A stretch of DNA of 64,000 bases from Owenia fusiformis (GCA_903813345.2 CAIIXF020000001.1:47323885-47387884), one strand, 5' to 3'. Shown: positions 47,101 to 59,479, counted from the stretch's first letter. Program-made: numbers and translations. The notes: generated from the letters alone by a model not told the origin.

Positions 47101-50100
47101 AATGCATGGTTAGACCAGTTGCAGGTTGACGTAGTCACGTTTTTCCTGCATGTATCACAACAACAGGACACCCATTTACGTAATATTAGAGTACAATCAG
47201 CATCTATCTAGATATCTAGATCTGAAACGTCCCTTTAACATATTTCAAATCAAGAACCCGATCCTTATTCTACTCGAGTGTACGTTATTAATTGAAACAT
47301 AATGATATTGATGTCGAGTGGAGTCCAGTAAGGCTGACGTATACGTATAGTTCAATCATAAAATTCATCTGCACCGGTGTAGAGACGTTTCTCTTGACAC
47401 CTTTGTGGAGCGCTTCGCCGATAACCCTCCCCCCTCTCTCCAAGTTCCTATCTCAAGACTTTTTTCCATGACCACCGGAAGTGTTTTTATAACTATGCTT
47501 TGCTTCATTCTGAGATTTTTGTTTTAGTCGCTATAATTTCCGCTTTAGAGATACAAATTTCTTTCTTGTCAGACTCTATCCCTTTTCCGGATTTCTGATT
47601 TCACATCTCATAACTTTCGCTATTAAATTTGTTTCTTCTGATGTTTTGTTTGAAGCTCTTGAAGTCTATATATTTTAGTGGTCTACCCCCGGTTTTATTT
47701 TTCGAAGAGGGGAAAAATCATCTCGCTTTTGTTGCCTCTATCGTCGCATGCGCATCTTGTGGTTTATGTTTCTATAATGCTAGTTAATTCGATTGGCGAT
47801 ATTTTTCAATGAGGAACGTAATCTTATGCACCTCATCTCTTGATTTTTTGATTTATTTTATTCTCGGACATTGATTTGCAACGAATTACGTTTGACGAGG
47901 GCATTCCGAATCTTGTGCATCAGATCGTAATGTATCTAGTAGATCAGATCGTAATACATCCATTCTCAATAAGAATGCAAATTCCAGGTATGAATCTGAC
48001 AAAAATTAAAGTAGCTTTAAATGGTTTAAAGTTGATGTATTTCTATTTGAATATATGTTAAGTATCTAAAGTGAAAATATCTTCATCAATCTCATACCCC
48101 TTCATGGAAAAGTCACATGTTGAAGCTTATCTAGTATTCATTTAAAAATGTAAGTCTCTGTCATTTACGTTATAGGGGGTTGTCGAAGCAAGCGACCTAT
48201 ATTTTCATTCAACATATTATTCTCATGTCTGTTTTTGTACCTAACAATAAGGATATATTTTGCCTTAATACTAAATCATACATCAGGCATTTTGAAGATA
48301 CACAAGTTGAAAGAATTCACATTGAAGTCAACAATTACATGTGACTTATTATTCATTTTCAAAAACAAAACCTAAGTGCTACATGTCATTCCAATTTTAT
48401 AAAAACTCAGTTTGATAACATTAAATTTATATTTCTTTTCTGATTAGAAATAGTGTTCAGAATAAAATGATAGCCGTATCTTGGTGTTTGATATGCCATA
48501 CAAAATGTATTTGAGATTTGTATATCGTTACACCCTTGGTAACGTATATGATCCAAAAAAAGTAACATCGTAGAATGAGTCATATCATATGTGATCATGG
48601 TTAAACCATCAACTGGTGCTTCTTTTATCATGTTTACACTACATTTTAACCAATAGTAACATTTAAAAAACATAGTTCTGTGGACCATCATGTAACGTAA
48701 ATGATGGTGAAATTAACTAACTTTTGCAATAGAAACATTAAAGCTAAGACAAACATTATTTATGCACAAAACACGTAATGAATTAATATATTGTCACATA
48801 CGCTATATGTTGGAATGAATATATACAGGATTAAAGGGACATAATCTTTCTTCACACATTTGTAATGCTAAATCCTTTGTAACGTAAGTGATTACAAAAC
48901 TTACAATCACAAGATCAAAACTATACTATATAATTTGTGATTATCGTCAAAAAGTAGCAACATTCAGTGTCTACTCTTATATCATAGGTACATATGAACT
49001 CCTGAAAGCGTTTCTAAATCCTAGCTTGGACATATAGATCCCATAGAACATGAGTTTAAATCTCAGGACACAGATCTAGAGTTTAAATAGCCCTTTAAAC
49101 TTCCCTGTTCGGATTGACTCTTCTACTACACACTCAAAATCTGAGACTCTCAGCCAAATAACGTAACATTCTAAAGACCATTGGAGATTCTTCTTTTCCT
49201 AAAAAATAGTATTTATCATCATCAGTATCACATGCAGTGCCTTTTCGACATACCAACAGTATTGTAAACTGCAGTGAAAGAAAATCGCCAAGATGTAGCT
49301 CTTTATCTCCACTCTCAGTCCGCATGATGGCCCTGTCAGAATACTCTTGGTTGTCTCTTCTTGTATGTCATTCCTGGTTCGTTTCATTTTGTGCGGTGCA
49401 CTTTTAACACTGTTTATTTGCTTCAACAAAATATTCCTTTGCTTGTGGTAAACGTCGAGTACTCATTTCATTTTTGTCCAGCCAGGCAAGGCCCTTAAGC
49501 TTGTATCATCTTCCATCGCCTTTAGTAATATTATATCAACTAGACTTGAACACTTTACAGGCATTTCCCCGCCAGTCATGTTGCGTCTGCTTCGCCTCTT
49601 CAACTACGTGTTTTCCTCGTAGTAATCTTCTCCTCAACTCTAGGGATATCACTATGCTAAAGTTTGCATCGCATCACTTTTCCCCTGCACTCTTTGGTGT
49701 TTTTGGCGTGTTTGGACGCTTCATTCTATTTTTCTCTGCTTCTGTAAGATCCTTGGGTATGATTTGTGATTGTTTTTTCCCTGTTTATCTATGTTCAGGG
49801 AGCTTTGTTTTCTTATGGCTACGTACGTCCCCAAGTTCTACTTATCCATTTTCTAAAGAGCCATGCATGTCCTTTTTGCAAAATTCCAGGCAAAATTAAT
49901 ATGAACTATAAATTGTGTGTTACTTGTACCACTGTCATAAACACGGTCACAATCATTGTTATCGGCATTACTTGGGTCATTGCTAACAGTTTTCTTCTTT
50001 TTGATTTGTCTCCTGTATTATTACGCTATCTGAGACTAACATAACATGTCTCGGACGCAATGACATATTTTTTTCTTTTATGGTCTTTATCTTTTCAGAT

Positions 50101-53100
50101 AGTGCACGCAGCTATTGAGACAATGCATTTATGAACCCGAGCACGCTCTATTTGGTGCTTTTTTCCTATCACGATAGTCTTCTTGAATTTCAGCAGGATG
50201 CTTTCCCATCTACGAAAAGTACAAGTTGATAAATGAACATATCTGTAAAGATTTGACGATAGAAAATGTGTGCAATAGAATTTATCAATTACGTTACCAT
50301 GGGTAACGTAATTTATGACATAGAAAACGCAAGACTATAGGTTCACTTCAAAATGAATGATAGAAAAGTGTTTTTATGTTCATTTTCACATTTATACCGA
50401 CTGTGTTTATGCCATAGATAACATCAAATTAACACTACATCTTCTTTTAACAAGAGAGATACTATATTAGGTGTGATATATACCTTAAATTGTGTGGATT
50501 TACTCTAAAAAGGTGGTAGTGTTTCTTTATTCAGATTCAAATGAATATGGATACTCAAATTTCCCGCTTTATAAACTTTATTCAGAGCTAGGAGTATGGT
50601 AACCGTTATTTTCGTACTACTAGGTATCGTAAATGATGGTGTCGTAAATGATGCAAATACCCTTTTGTTGGCTGTATTATATTCAAACAATGTCAATTTA
50701 GTTAAAAATACTGATCAGCCAGGGTCACTCCTACCATACAATAAGGTGATATAACATTAATATGATCAGACACTTATTGCCTGTGGAAACTATGATCACG
50801 TAAATGATTTTCTTATCTATAACTTTATGAAAAACGGGAATTATAATTTTCTGGCCCCCAAATCTCAACGTTTCAAATATCAACTTGTACGACGTTCTAT
50901 TAAGTATTCAAATTGGAATCCAGATACGAATATGGCACATATAAAACATTAATTTTCACCAGTTTTTATATGATTTATAGCACAAGGGGGTTGATATAAA
51001 AAAAGTCTGGCGACATTTGTCAAGGAACATTTTCAACATGGTAAATATCTCAAAAGGATAGTTTCTGTCATTTAACCAGAAGCTGGGATCGTCCTGTGTA
51101 TAAAACACCACTTTATATGGGATGTAATGCATGAAAAGTGTTCTAATGGCACCATACAATCCTGATTTTTGATATGGCGACAGTCACGTAACTGATGAAT
51201 AGCCCTATTCTAGTACATATAATAAAATAGGTGTAACTGAGAAATTATATATTACATATGTGCTAGGTAGAGGGTCATATGTACTATTTATATATATAAC
51301 AAAAAGTGATGTTGGTAATGTAAATGCTGAGATTGAGCCCTGGGACATCGATTTTGCATTCTTATTGAGAATGGGTGAATAATGAAATTAGAAAACAATG
51401 ATAAGCAAATAAACATCGTTGAAAAGCTATAAAATCTTTCATATTATAAATAAGAGATGCCTGTCTATGCTGCTCACCATTGAGAATGATGCATTCATTG
51501 AAAAGGAAACTGAACCCAAACGTTCATAGACTTAATAATTAAAGTCAGCAATCCCCGGGAATGCACTGAACGAAACGTTATTTACAGAGGTTGACACATT
51601 TAGGGCTATAATGGTCTTCATAATGATTTTTGTAGTGAAAATCTTTCGGTAAATTATGCTTATGGAAGTTACAAATAACTTATCATCTGCTTGCATGTAA
51701 CGTATTTTTGTAAAGACGTATAAAATGGAAAAAGGTACGCTGAACAAAGAGAAAACTTTTTAGCTGTTATATTTTCATTGTCTATCAATTGATCTTTATG
51801 CGTAATTATCGGAAAACTGTTATGCATGTGTTATCAGTGTATTGGTAATCATATAAAATCAAATCAATCCATTTGTGATTTATAGAAATGACTAATTCAC
51901 TGCTTTGAGTTCAATGGTATAACCATGTCGATTTTCACGCATGTCGATTGTCACAGTTTCACATCATATTCGCTCATAGATGGGGTCGTGCTGGTTATTT
52001 CGTAAAATGTTTTCGTTAAAACAGAGTGGATATATTGTTTTCTTGAATAGTGTCCGTCTTTACACTAGAATGCTGCCCATGTGTGAATTACATCTTGGTC
52101 GTTTTTCACAAGAAAAATGGTGAATTTTCAGAAATGATCAGATAATGCTCATTATAATTCAATCACAATTATTATCACGATTTGGAACATGCTGGTTTGA
52201 TAAACTGAATGAAGGACTTGCTAAACACATATAACTTATTTTTCTCGGATTCCCCTAATGCCGTGTGGGTGTGTTTAAACGACCATGTCGATTTTCACAG
52301 AATAAATTTTACATTTACTTTATTTGGTCTATATAATCGGTAATAGGTTGAGATCAAATACAGTGCTCTCATCACACTCTGAATGAATGTTCTCTATGCC
52401 AGCATAACCAAAATTAAAAGATGCGACCATTTATTATTGAGATATGACATGTTTTCAAAAGCGTGTTGTCCTGTTACATTGACAATTTCACGAAATTCAC
52501 AATTTTGAAGCCAGATATCACAGCTACTTATAATCGGAACGATCAAAAAAGTATGCTGACGTAGTCCATATAAAGGTATTATATTTTAGAATACATAAAA
52601 TGATGAGCAAAAATGGGTTTAATTTCAGCTATGTTCAAAAACATCAAAAATGTCAATTTTTAACACTTATTTGTTTTCACTGATTTATGACGTCACAATT
52701 GCTTGACGGCTACAGTTCAAATTATCTTAAAACGAACGCTTTTAAAAATTTAAAAATTGTGTAAGGTTTTGAAGGCGAATGGGACGAGCAATAAGTTTAC
52801 CTTCATTTAACCTTCTAATTTAGGTCTGATTTGAAAGAAAAATTAACTGCACAATATTGTCATGGCGAAATTTACAAAACAATAACCAGTTTGTCTATTT
52901 TGCAAATAATATTAAAATAAGAGCTGGTTTTCGAGACTTGAAAAAATGTGACGCATCGATTTTGTACCACAAATTCCATACATATCAATATTTACTAACG
53001 CCCCAAATAAATTTCTTGACCGTTTTTCAAAATTCAAAAACATTTTAGAAATATTGTCCTCGAGATCTTGCTACCCTGTGAATTTTGTAAAGATTAGATA

Positions 53101-53920
53101 AGGATAAAGTATTTTATTTTTAGGTTGAGTAAACTTGTAAAAAATGTGACGCTTGTCGTTTTTGACGTTGTAAGGCTGTTTGCGCCCTATACTGCTCATT
53201 GTTTTGTTTTGGTTTTTTGACGCCATAATGTTACGCTAATTGTCCCCAGTTTCGTGCGACGTGTAATAGGAAATTTAAATTATTATAGTGAATCATACAT
53301 AATATCTCTCTCTGACTAAATGTATAACTGGAATTGCTATTTGGGGCATGACTTTGATCATGATTGTAAAATTGTCGCTTTCAATTTCATCTTGAAATCT
53401 GTCGTTTTTCAAATATTAGACATCTAGTGTCTCTTTAGTATTGACCGTCATTATTCAAAAACCTAAAAAAGTTATATCGAAATAAAAATCGTGGACATTT
53501 TTTGGCCCATGCTGTATATATACATTTATGGTTACCTATTGTGTTGGTCGATTTAGGTTTTATTGGGACCGAGAATGCAATGGGATACCGTGTACAGATG
53601 ATGACACACCGGAAAGGACGAGCATTGCGAGAATCACGTGGGATATCCCATCCAATCAGGCACCAGGAAACTATCGTATTAGTCATTATGGCCACCATAA
53701 GACTGAATTGGATCAAGTCGTAGCTTTCACTGGTACATCAAACATATTTACAGTGAATGCAAACAAGGATGCCGAAAAATCCGGGACAAAAGAAGAACCA
53801 GGAACAAAGGCCCCAATGTCCCTAAAACCTGTGACTGGAGGCTTAGAAGGCAACAGCGGTGTACGACATGGTGCTTCTATCCTTCTCTGTATTTTTATGT
53901 TGCTTAAACAGCTGATATAA
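38101..53920 (+). CDS. ASAH2: Neutral ceramidase, 18 exons, 754 residues
   Basis: The enzyme hydrolyses ceramide to sphingosine and a fatty acid at the cell surface or in the secretory path. Exons: 38101-38226, 38928-39083, 39326-39502, 40337-40464, 40648-40725, 40907-41147, 41290-41376, 41574-41666, 41865-41949, 42187-42302, 42474-42568, 42758-42797, 43176-43274, 44070-44165, 44372-44518, 44863-44916, 45315-45397 and 53557-53920. Phases agree throughout. A hydrophobic signal peptide covers residues 1-20. The catalytic serine sits in NEGDISPN (Ser277). Probable zinc ligands are His118 or His120 (STHTHSTPGG), His227 (WFAVH), Glu459 (LPSEVTTMAGRR) and Tyr496 (NTYSSY); the Glu-to-Tyr spacing of 37 equals that of the bacterial enzyme. 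The immunoglobulin-like C-terminal domain ends near residue 700 and is followed by a tail closing in a hydrophobic stretch. The exon 15 donor (gtcttt) is weak. The last intron is filled by an 8 kb element. AATAAA occurs about 90 and 200 bp after the stop. Confidence 0.94.
39640..40200. repeat. Diverged tandem duplication in ceramidase intron 3
   Basis: Two segments about 355 bp apart share the order CCTCGTTC, GTAAAGT(T/C)GCGTATTTG, ATACCACAAA, then TTGTCCTTATC-like sequence. They look like an old local duplication within the intron. Confidence 0.45.
43300..43853. mobile_element. MITE with TACAGGGTGGGCC ends in ceramidase intron 13
   Basis: The left end TACAGGGTGGGCCAAAAAAC and right end TTTTTTTGGCCCACCCTGTA are near-perfect inverted repeats. 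Inner sequence also pairs (TTAAACCATGCCATG with CATGGCATGGTTTAA). The element is 554 bp and has no transposase. Confidence 0.85.
45487..53516. mobile_element. 8.0 kb TIR element occupying the last ceramidase intron
   Basis: The left end reads TACAGGGTGGTCCAAAAACG then TCCAC. The reverse complement of the right end reads TACAGCATGGGCCAAAAAAT then GTCCAC, so the termini are inverted repeats with some divergence. A further shared block, CTGGGGACAATT, lies about 220 bp in from the left end and about 270 bp in from the right. Without the element the intron would be only about 130 bp. The TA-flanked TACAGGG termini suggest the Tc1/mariner group, but 8 kb is far longer than usual. No intact transposase frame is visible. 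The interior is AT-rich with dispersed motifs described separately. Confidence 0.65.
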
Positions 53921-54255
53921 ACATTTATGGGAATGTTTTAAGGGTGGTGGTTCGATAGACATTTGAGATAAAAAAAAAGTTACTGCAATAAGTTTGAAAA
54001 AGGTACAACAATAAATGTAACCGGTTATTTATTTTAATGTAAAACACAAACACTCAAAAGGAACAATGCATTTTCTTTAAAGGAAACTGCTTTAATTGTA
54101 GCTAGTAGTCAAAATTGAAATAAAAGCTTGGTTTATGCAGCGCCATATTATTGTACAAAATTCGTATACTCGTAAGCTTTAATAGAAAAAAATTATTGCC
54201 ATCCCTGAATACATAAATGTATTTGTTATGTGAAATACTGTTGTTATAAAAGTCT

Positions 54256-55618
54256 CAGTCACATTTGTCCGCGGCGACCGCATGTCCACCGTAGTTATTT
54301 GAAATCAGTAAATGTTTGCGGCAAACATATGAAAACTACGATCGCCTTAAGGTCTCCGTACGGCGTATCCAATTTTTACAGGCCGTAGATCGCGTCGCTG
54401 TAGAAATTCTAATTCGCAGATATAACTTTTTTACTCCTGCAGTAACCGTAGAAATCAACAAGCTACTGCCAAACCGTAGAAAGGTCCCGCGGTGGTCGTA
54501 CGTCGGGCGTACGGTCGACTTGCGGCTGCCCTAGGATTTTATTGATTACAATTGGCCTTTGGGAACCATACGAACGCTGTAAGGCCCCCTTGTGGCTGCC
54601 TTGCGTCTGGATCGTTTTTATTAGTCAGCGTAGGGCCGACCTTCTCTGACCGCACGTCATTATTAATCAGCCGTATTGGACACTGGTTTTTATGCCTCCT
54701 CAAAACCAAAATACGCCCTACGGCTGTCTTAGCAAATGTGATCAGACTGGTAAATTATCTGACCGCGGAAACTTTTAGGCGAGCGTAGAAATGTTACTGA
54801 CCGCAAAAATGATAGATCGTACGGCCGCCGTAGCAAAAGTAGCAAAAGTGACCGAGGCTTTGTAATAACCCATATGCGAGGAAACTACTTTTCATAGTAG
54901 GAAGATGAAAGAAGTAATTAGGTCAGAGTGACCTAGATAACAAGAGTGAGTTTTGGAATTTCCTTAGAAGTGGCCATAGAAATAAGAAAAGCATGAATTC
55001 TACGGCGACTCTATGGCCTCTTAAAACGTCTGGAAACCGTAAGGTGACCGTTGATTTTCTAAAGTTGCCGTAAAATTTACCGATTTGAGGTACTGTATCG
55101 GAGGTTTTAATGTGGCTCAAGCTAGATGAAAATGCTTGGGTATTGCTCCACCGAAAACGACAGAAAACGTTTGCATTTGGGTTAATTTCTATATAAATTT
55201 GTGAAGCTACGGCCGCTGTACGCACGCCATAGAGCAAATGTGAGGCTATATTTGTTACCTATCTACGGCGAGCGTATGGCAACAGTTCCTCGAAATCACG
55301 AACTACAACCGTTAAAGAAATTGTAACGCGGATTTATTTTTTCATTTCTACCGTCTTGCGCGTGCATTGTTATTTATCAAAATTTTACGAGCGCCGTAGG
55401 TACGACCCAAGCGAGCATGCGTCATCACATCAAATACAGTGTGTCAACCACAGGTTTTATGTCTGGCTCCACAAATTCAAAATACGCTGTACGGGCGCCT
55501 CGGTATAAGCTCCTGATATACAGTATATGGCAGTAAAAATTTTACGGGGACCTTGCGATTGCTATTGACTATAAAAATATTAGAACGCGATGTCGCCGTG
55601 GCAAATGTGACCCGGGCA
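54256..55618. mobile_element. GC-rich TIR element between convergent genes
   Basis: The left end CAGTCACATTTGTCCGCGGC then GAC mirrors the right end GTCGCCGTGGCAAATGTGAC then CCGGG. The interior is crowded with CCGTAG/CTACGG and CGTACGG variants on both strands, unlike the AT-rich surroundings. Its termini resemble those of the short MITEs at 19.7 and 34.1 kb. It fills most of the space between the ceramidase stop (53920) and the SLC10 stop (55629), and contains a possible SLC10 polyadenylation signal at 55333-55338. Confidence 0.65.
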
Positions 55619-55628
55619 TAGTAATTCA

Positions 55629-58600
55629 TCACAGTCTACTGCCCAATGCGTATGGGTCTTTGGTAATGTTGTTTTCACAAATTGGAGTCACACAATAGAT
55701 AGATGGTATTTTCTTTTCGGTATTACTATTTTCAATGTAATAACTGTTTTCTGTCTGTGACTTGGTCTCATCCTCAACGATGTCCCTCATTTCACTCTTG
55801 TTTGCCCGGGTTATAACTATCTTTCGAATAGATATGATAGCAAATGCTGCAACAAGTGGCAAAGGGGTGAACATAACGGTCGCTATGGGCATTACCGCTG
55901 CTAGATCAGCCTCAGGATTTGGAAAGGAAAACTGTAGAACGATCAGGGCAATCGCAATGTCTTGTATCCCTGTTTCAATAGCTATTGTCGTTGCTCGCTT
56001 AACACCCTGCTTAAGTAACATTGCTAGAGCAAAGGCCAAGCCATAAGCAACCCACGGCAGCATGATTCCAGCAAGTATCACCTCAGGTTGGCGACCCATA
56101 AGTCGATACATATATAGGTTTGCATAGATGCCAAAAGAGAATACGTATGCAATAAAGAAAAGAGAGAGCCATTTTGTCCCCTTGGCTAAAAAGTCTGCAA
56201 CTTTAGGGGAAAAACGCTTGATTAGTAGTCCAATACCTATCGGGAATACAAGGGCTAAAAGAGAGTACCCGATGTTTGCAAATGGAATGGTAATTTGAGC
56301 ATCTTGAACATATACGTGCCCTAGCGCCCACATCCAAAACGGCATCATTCCTGCAACAGACAAGGAGAAATGAATGACTATTATTCAATGGTATTGGTCT
56401 CAAAATACATGCAATAAACCTATTTCAAAATACCTCCCTATTATACAATAGAGGTGTACACAATTAACATAACTCTTCGTCAAATTTCTTTTTAATCTCA
56501 GAGCAAATCATCCAGAAGCATTCGTCTATAACATGTATACTTCTTCGACATACAAGTAAGTAATAGTGAAGTTTAACATACCCAGAGCGGCTATTTTGCT
56601 GATGAATGTCATTGTAACGCTCAGGTCGAGGTCTCCATTGAGAAGCACGGTGTATATATTGCTAGCACCTCCGCCAGGACTGCATGAAACTACGAACAAA
56701 CCAAGTCCCAGTCCACTTTCCATCCGTAAGAGTCTGCTTATACCGAACCCAAGCTGTGACACAAAGATGAATTGGTCAAAAATTGTGTTGCTTTGATTTG
56801 ATACTTGACATATGTGGATATGTTGTCGGTCTAAGGAGAGATAATCTACACGACGCACGAAGTACAGTGCGATGACTGTAGGATCCTTAACATATTTTTC
56901 ATTTATTCATTCTCATCGTTTTTGTATAATGTCAAGGACATGGCCACAAGGATAATGGTATATTTGGTGGGGCAGAATCAACGTTAGTTAATTAATTGAA
57001 AAAAACTAGGATGACAAGACGTACACATTTTTTGAGTGCTTGACAACGGCGCCTAGAATATATGGAAGGCTTATGTTCAAAGTTACATAAAATGAACCGT
57101 TGATTACTTATGATACAGCACTTACACCATATACAGACTGCGCTATACGAAAACAAGCGGTGTGGATATCATGTGCGCAAGGTGCGAATATTAACTGTCA
57201 ACCTTTCAACCTCTTAACTGTTAAACCTTTCAACTTTCAAAATGCAAATACAATTTGTCTTGATAGGTCAACTCGATCACCATTATTGAATGAATACTGT
57301 TTATGCTGTGAAACAGCTGCAGTTTCAACTTATTTGCTTTGGAGAGAGTATCATTGCTTGATGTGTCGCTATAGAATGATCTTCACGCCTATTTACACAA
57401 TGTCCTTTTTAATAGAGAACCTGTACACATGTATGAATATAATTGAGTACTCAACATGTCTTAGTTGGTGAAATATCAAAAAATCAAATTAAAAAATGAC
57501 CGTTAATATCCGCACCTTGCGCACATGATGTACCGCTTGTGTTCGTGTAGCGATATATGGTTTATTTACAATAAAAATCTAAATTTTGGCTACTCTTAAA
57601 TCGTGACACTGTTGCGTATAACAGTCTGCATAGAGTGACTTGGTTACCAGTATCACCATCAGGTGACTTGTTCGTGTCTGACAATATAGTGCTACGAATT
57701 GTTCCCCTTACTGTGGATACAGTAGAGTCAATTTTGTTAGAATGATTATGAGAATATTTGTTATCAGTAATCCGAACATGACTGTATTCACGCCTTCTTT
57801 ATAAACTGTCAATATTTCACCTGGTATGTATTAGTCGATAAGGCACCTGGTAATATGAGTAATGTGTGACGTCATAACGGCGGGTCGTAGTAATGACGAG
57901 CAATCATGGATATTCGAAAATAATTTGGTTTCATGTTCGAATCGTAATATAGACCTCAGAGCAGGTGTTCTATCGACAAGTACATAGGCCAACCTTAGGG
58001 TCGTTCGGGGTACAGGAATCATTTTTGCCCAGCCCTGTGGTATATATTGTGGTCGATATAACACCTGCTCTTCAGTCTATATATTATTATTCATTCGAAC
58101 ATTAATTATTACTGATTCGAACTACGATGTTATTCGACGAAAAAATTCAGTTTTTAAAACCAAATTATTTTCTTGTTGATATAAAAAATTAAAAGCACAT
58201 TTTTTACTGTTATTGCATCCGTATATTTCAGATATGATATCGCCTTGATTATAGTACTAAGGATGAAAATAAAGATTATTTCTTATGTTATCAAGTATAT
58301 TAGAAGGCACTGGGTTCATTAAAAGAACACTGTCAACGGTATTTACTTTCTTTGAATGTCAAAAACAACTAAAGGTAACCTTGAAGGTAATCTTTTACAA
58401 CTACTGTACAAATAGTTTCAACGCCAACTTTAACTGAATATAACCCTGACAAAGGTCTAGGGGTCTGTGGCAATCACTACCCTCTGATTGGGACAAAAAT
58501 TTGATTCGCGATAAAAATATCTGCATTACCCTAACAGTGTTGAAGGTAGTTGAAATATGAAGTAAACTTTTGAAAAGGGTATATTACATGTATATGTAGC

Positions 58601-59198
58601 TCACCAATGGCATCAGTATAAACTGACACAAAAATCCAATTGCAGGAGCGATGGGCTTCTTCAGAACCTCCCATATTATTTTAAGATCCACGGAACATCC
58701 CATCATGACAGTTAATATAATCACTATTATTGCAAGACCGACTGTAAAGATAGTCTGTTCTACACGCTCTTCTCTTATTATTGCAACACGGTATCGGGTT
58801 ACTAATTCCCCCTTTGTGATGCAAGGTGTCTTGCCTCCCTCGCTGCATGACTGCTCTGGTGGGACATGGTGAATTGTCACACGGAGAGTTGTTCTTCCGA
58901 GGCGGTTGCCACGGATTGTAAACGAGGAAGGAATGACAGACCCAATGGCTGCATCGGTGAACAATGTCGTCCGGTTCCTGATAATGTCTACTATGCCGGT
59001 GTTCTCAGACTGGATATTAATACTCGTATTGTTGCTGTAGCAACACGTGTAGTTATAGAACACATCTCTGTCTTGGTTTTCCACTTGTCCTTCGATGCTT
59101 TCTGGATGGAATGTTATATTGTAACTACCACCCACTTCGAGCGCTTTGAAGTTCAAAATAAATACAAATATAAGTGCAAAATCTTTGAAGACCGCCAT
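55629..59198 (-). CDS. SLC10-family sodium/bile acid cotransporter-like protein
   Basis: Three exons in coding order, 58605-59198, 56582-56753 and 55629-56350, join in phase to code for 495 residues. Residues 1-24 look like a signal peptide. Residues 25-140 form a long extracellular region rich in Asn-X-Ser/Thr sites and cysteines. A membrane domain of the SLC10 fold follows, with helices starting near residue 146. Family motifs include MGCSVDLK, FLCQFILMPL, CSPGGGASN (222-230), LSVTMTFISKIAALGMMPFW and ETGIQD (381-386), which corresponds to the sodium-site ETGMQN of the ileal transporter. The acidic tail after residue 430 is probably cytosolic. The big N-terminal domain resembles SLC10A3/A5-type members more than the classical bile-acid carriers, so bile acid is not a safe substrate assignment. 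The gene is convergent with the ceramidase gene. Intron 1 contains an inverted-repeat element. Confidence 0.92.
57130..57562. repeat. Inverted repeat in SLC10 intron 1
   Basis: The arm at about 57133-57198 (CATGTGCGCAAGGTGCG in its centre) is mirrored at about 57497-57560 (CGCACCTTGCGCACATG). The loop is about 300 bp, non-coding. Confidence 0.7.
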
Positions 59199-59479
59199 CG
59201 TCCTCGTTTGGATTTTAAAAAAAACAGCTGTTCTTTTCTATGAAGGCATTAGATTTGACATTGGTACTTGGTCAAGAATCTGCACATGTAGCTTACATGT
59301 GCTTTCTCCGTAAATAACATGTTTTGTAACATCTGTCCTCGTAATCAGGACTTGGATGGACTCTGGTTAAATCCTACAATTAATCACACTATTAATCCAT
59401 AGTAAGGGATCTCTTATTTAATCTACACTAATAGTAAAAAATTCACTATTCTAATTTGTCAATGTCAAGGAGGTTAAAT

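Noticed and set aside
49474-50044. Plus-strand open frames of 141 and 92 codons inside the 8 kb element as a membrane protein gene
   Set aside because: Hydrophobic composition follows from T-rich DNA; there is no known motif and no partner exons, and the minus strand looks more protein-like.
58651-59243. Plus-strand open frames opposite SLC10 exon 1
   Set aside because: They are antisense shadows of the coding exon.
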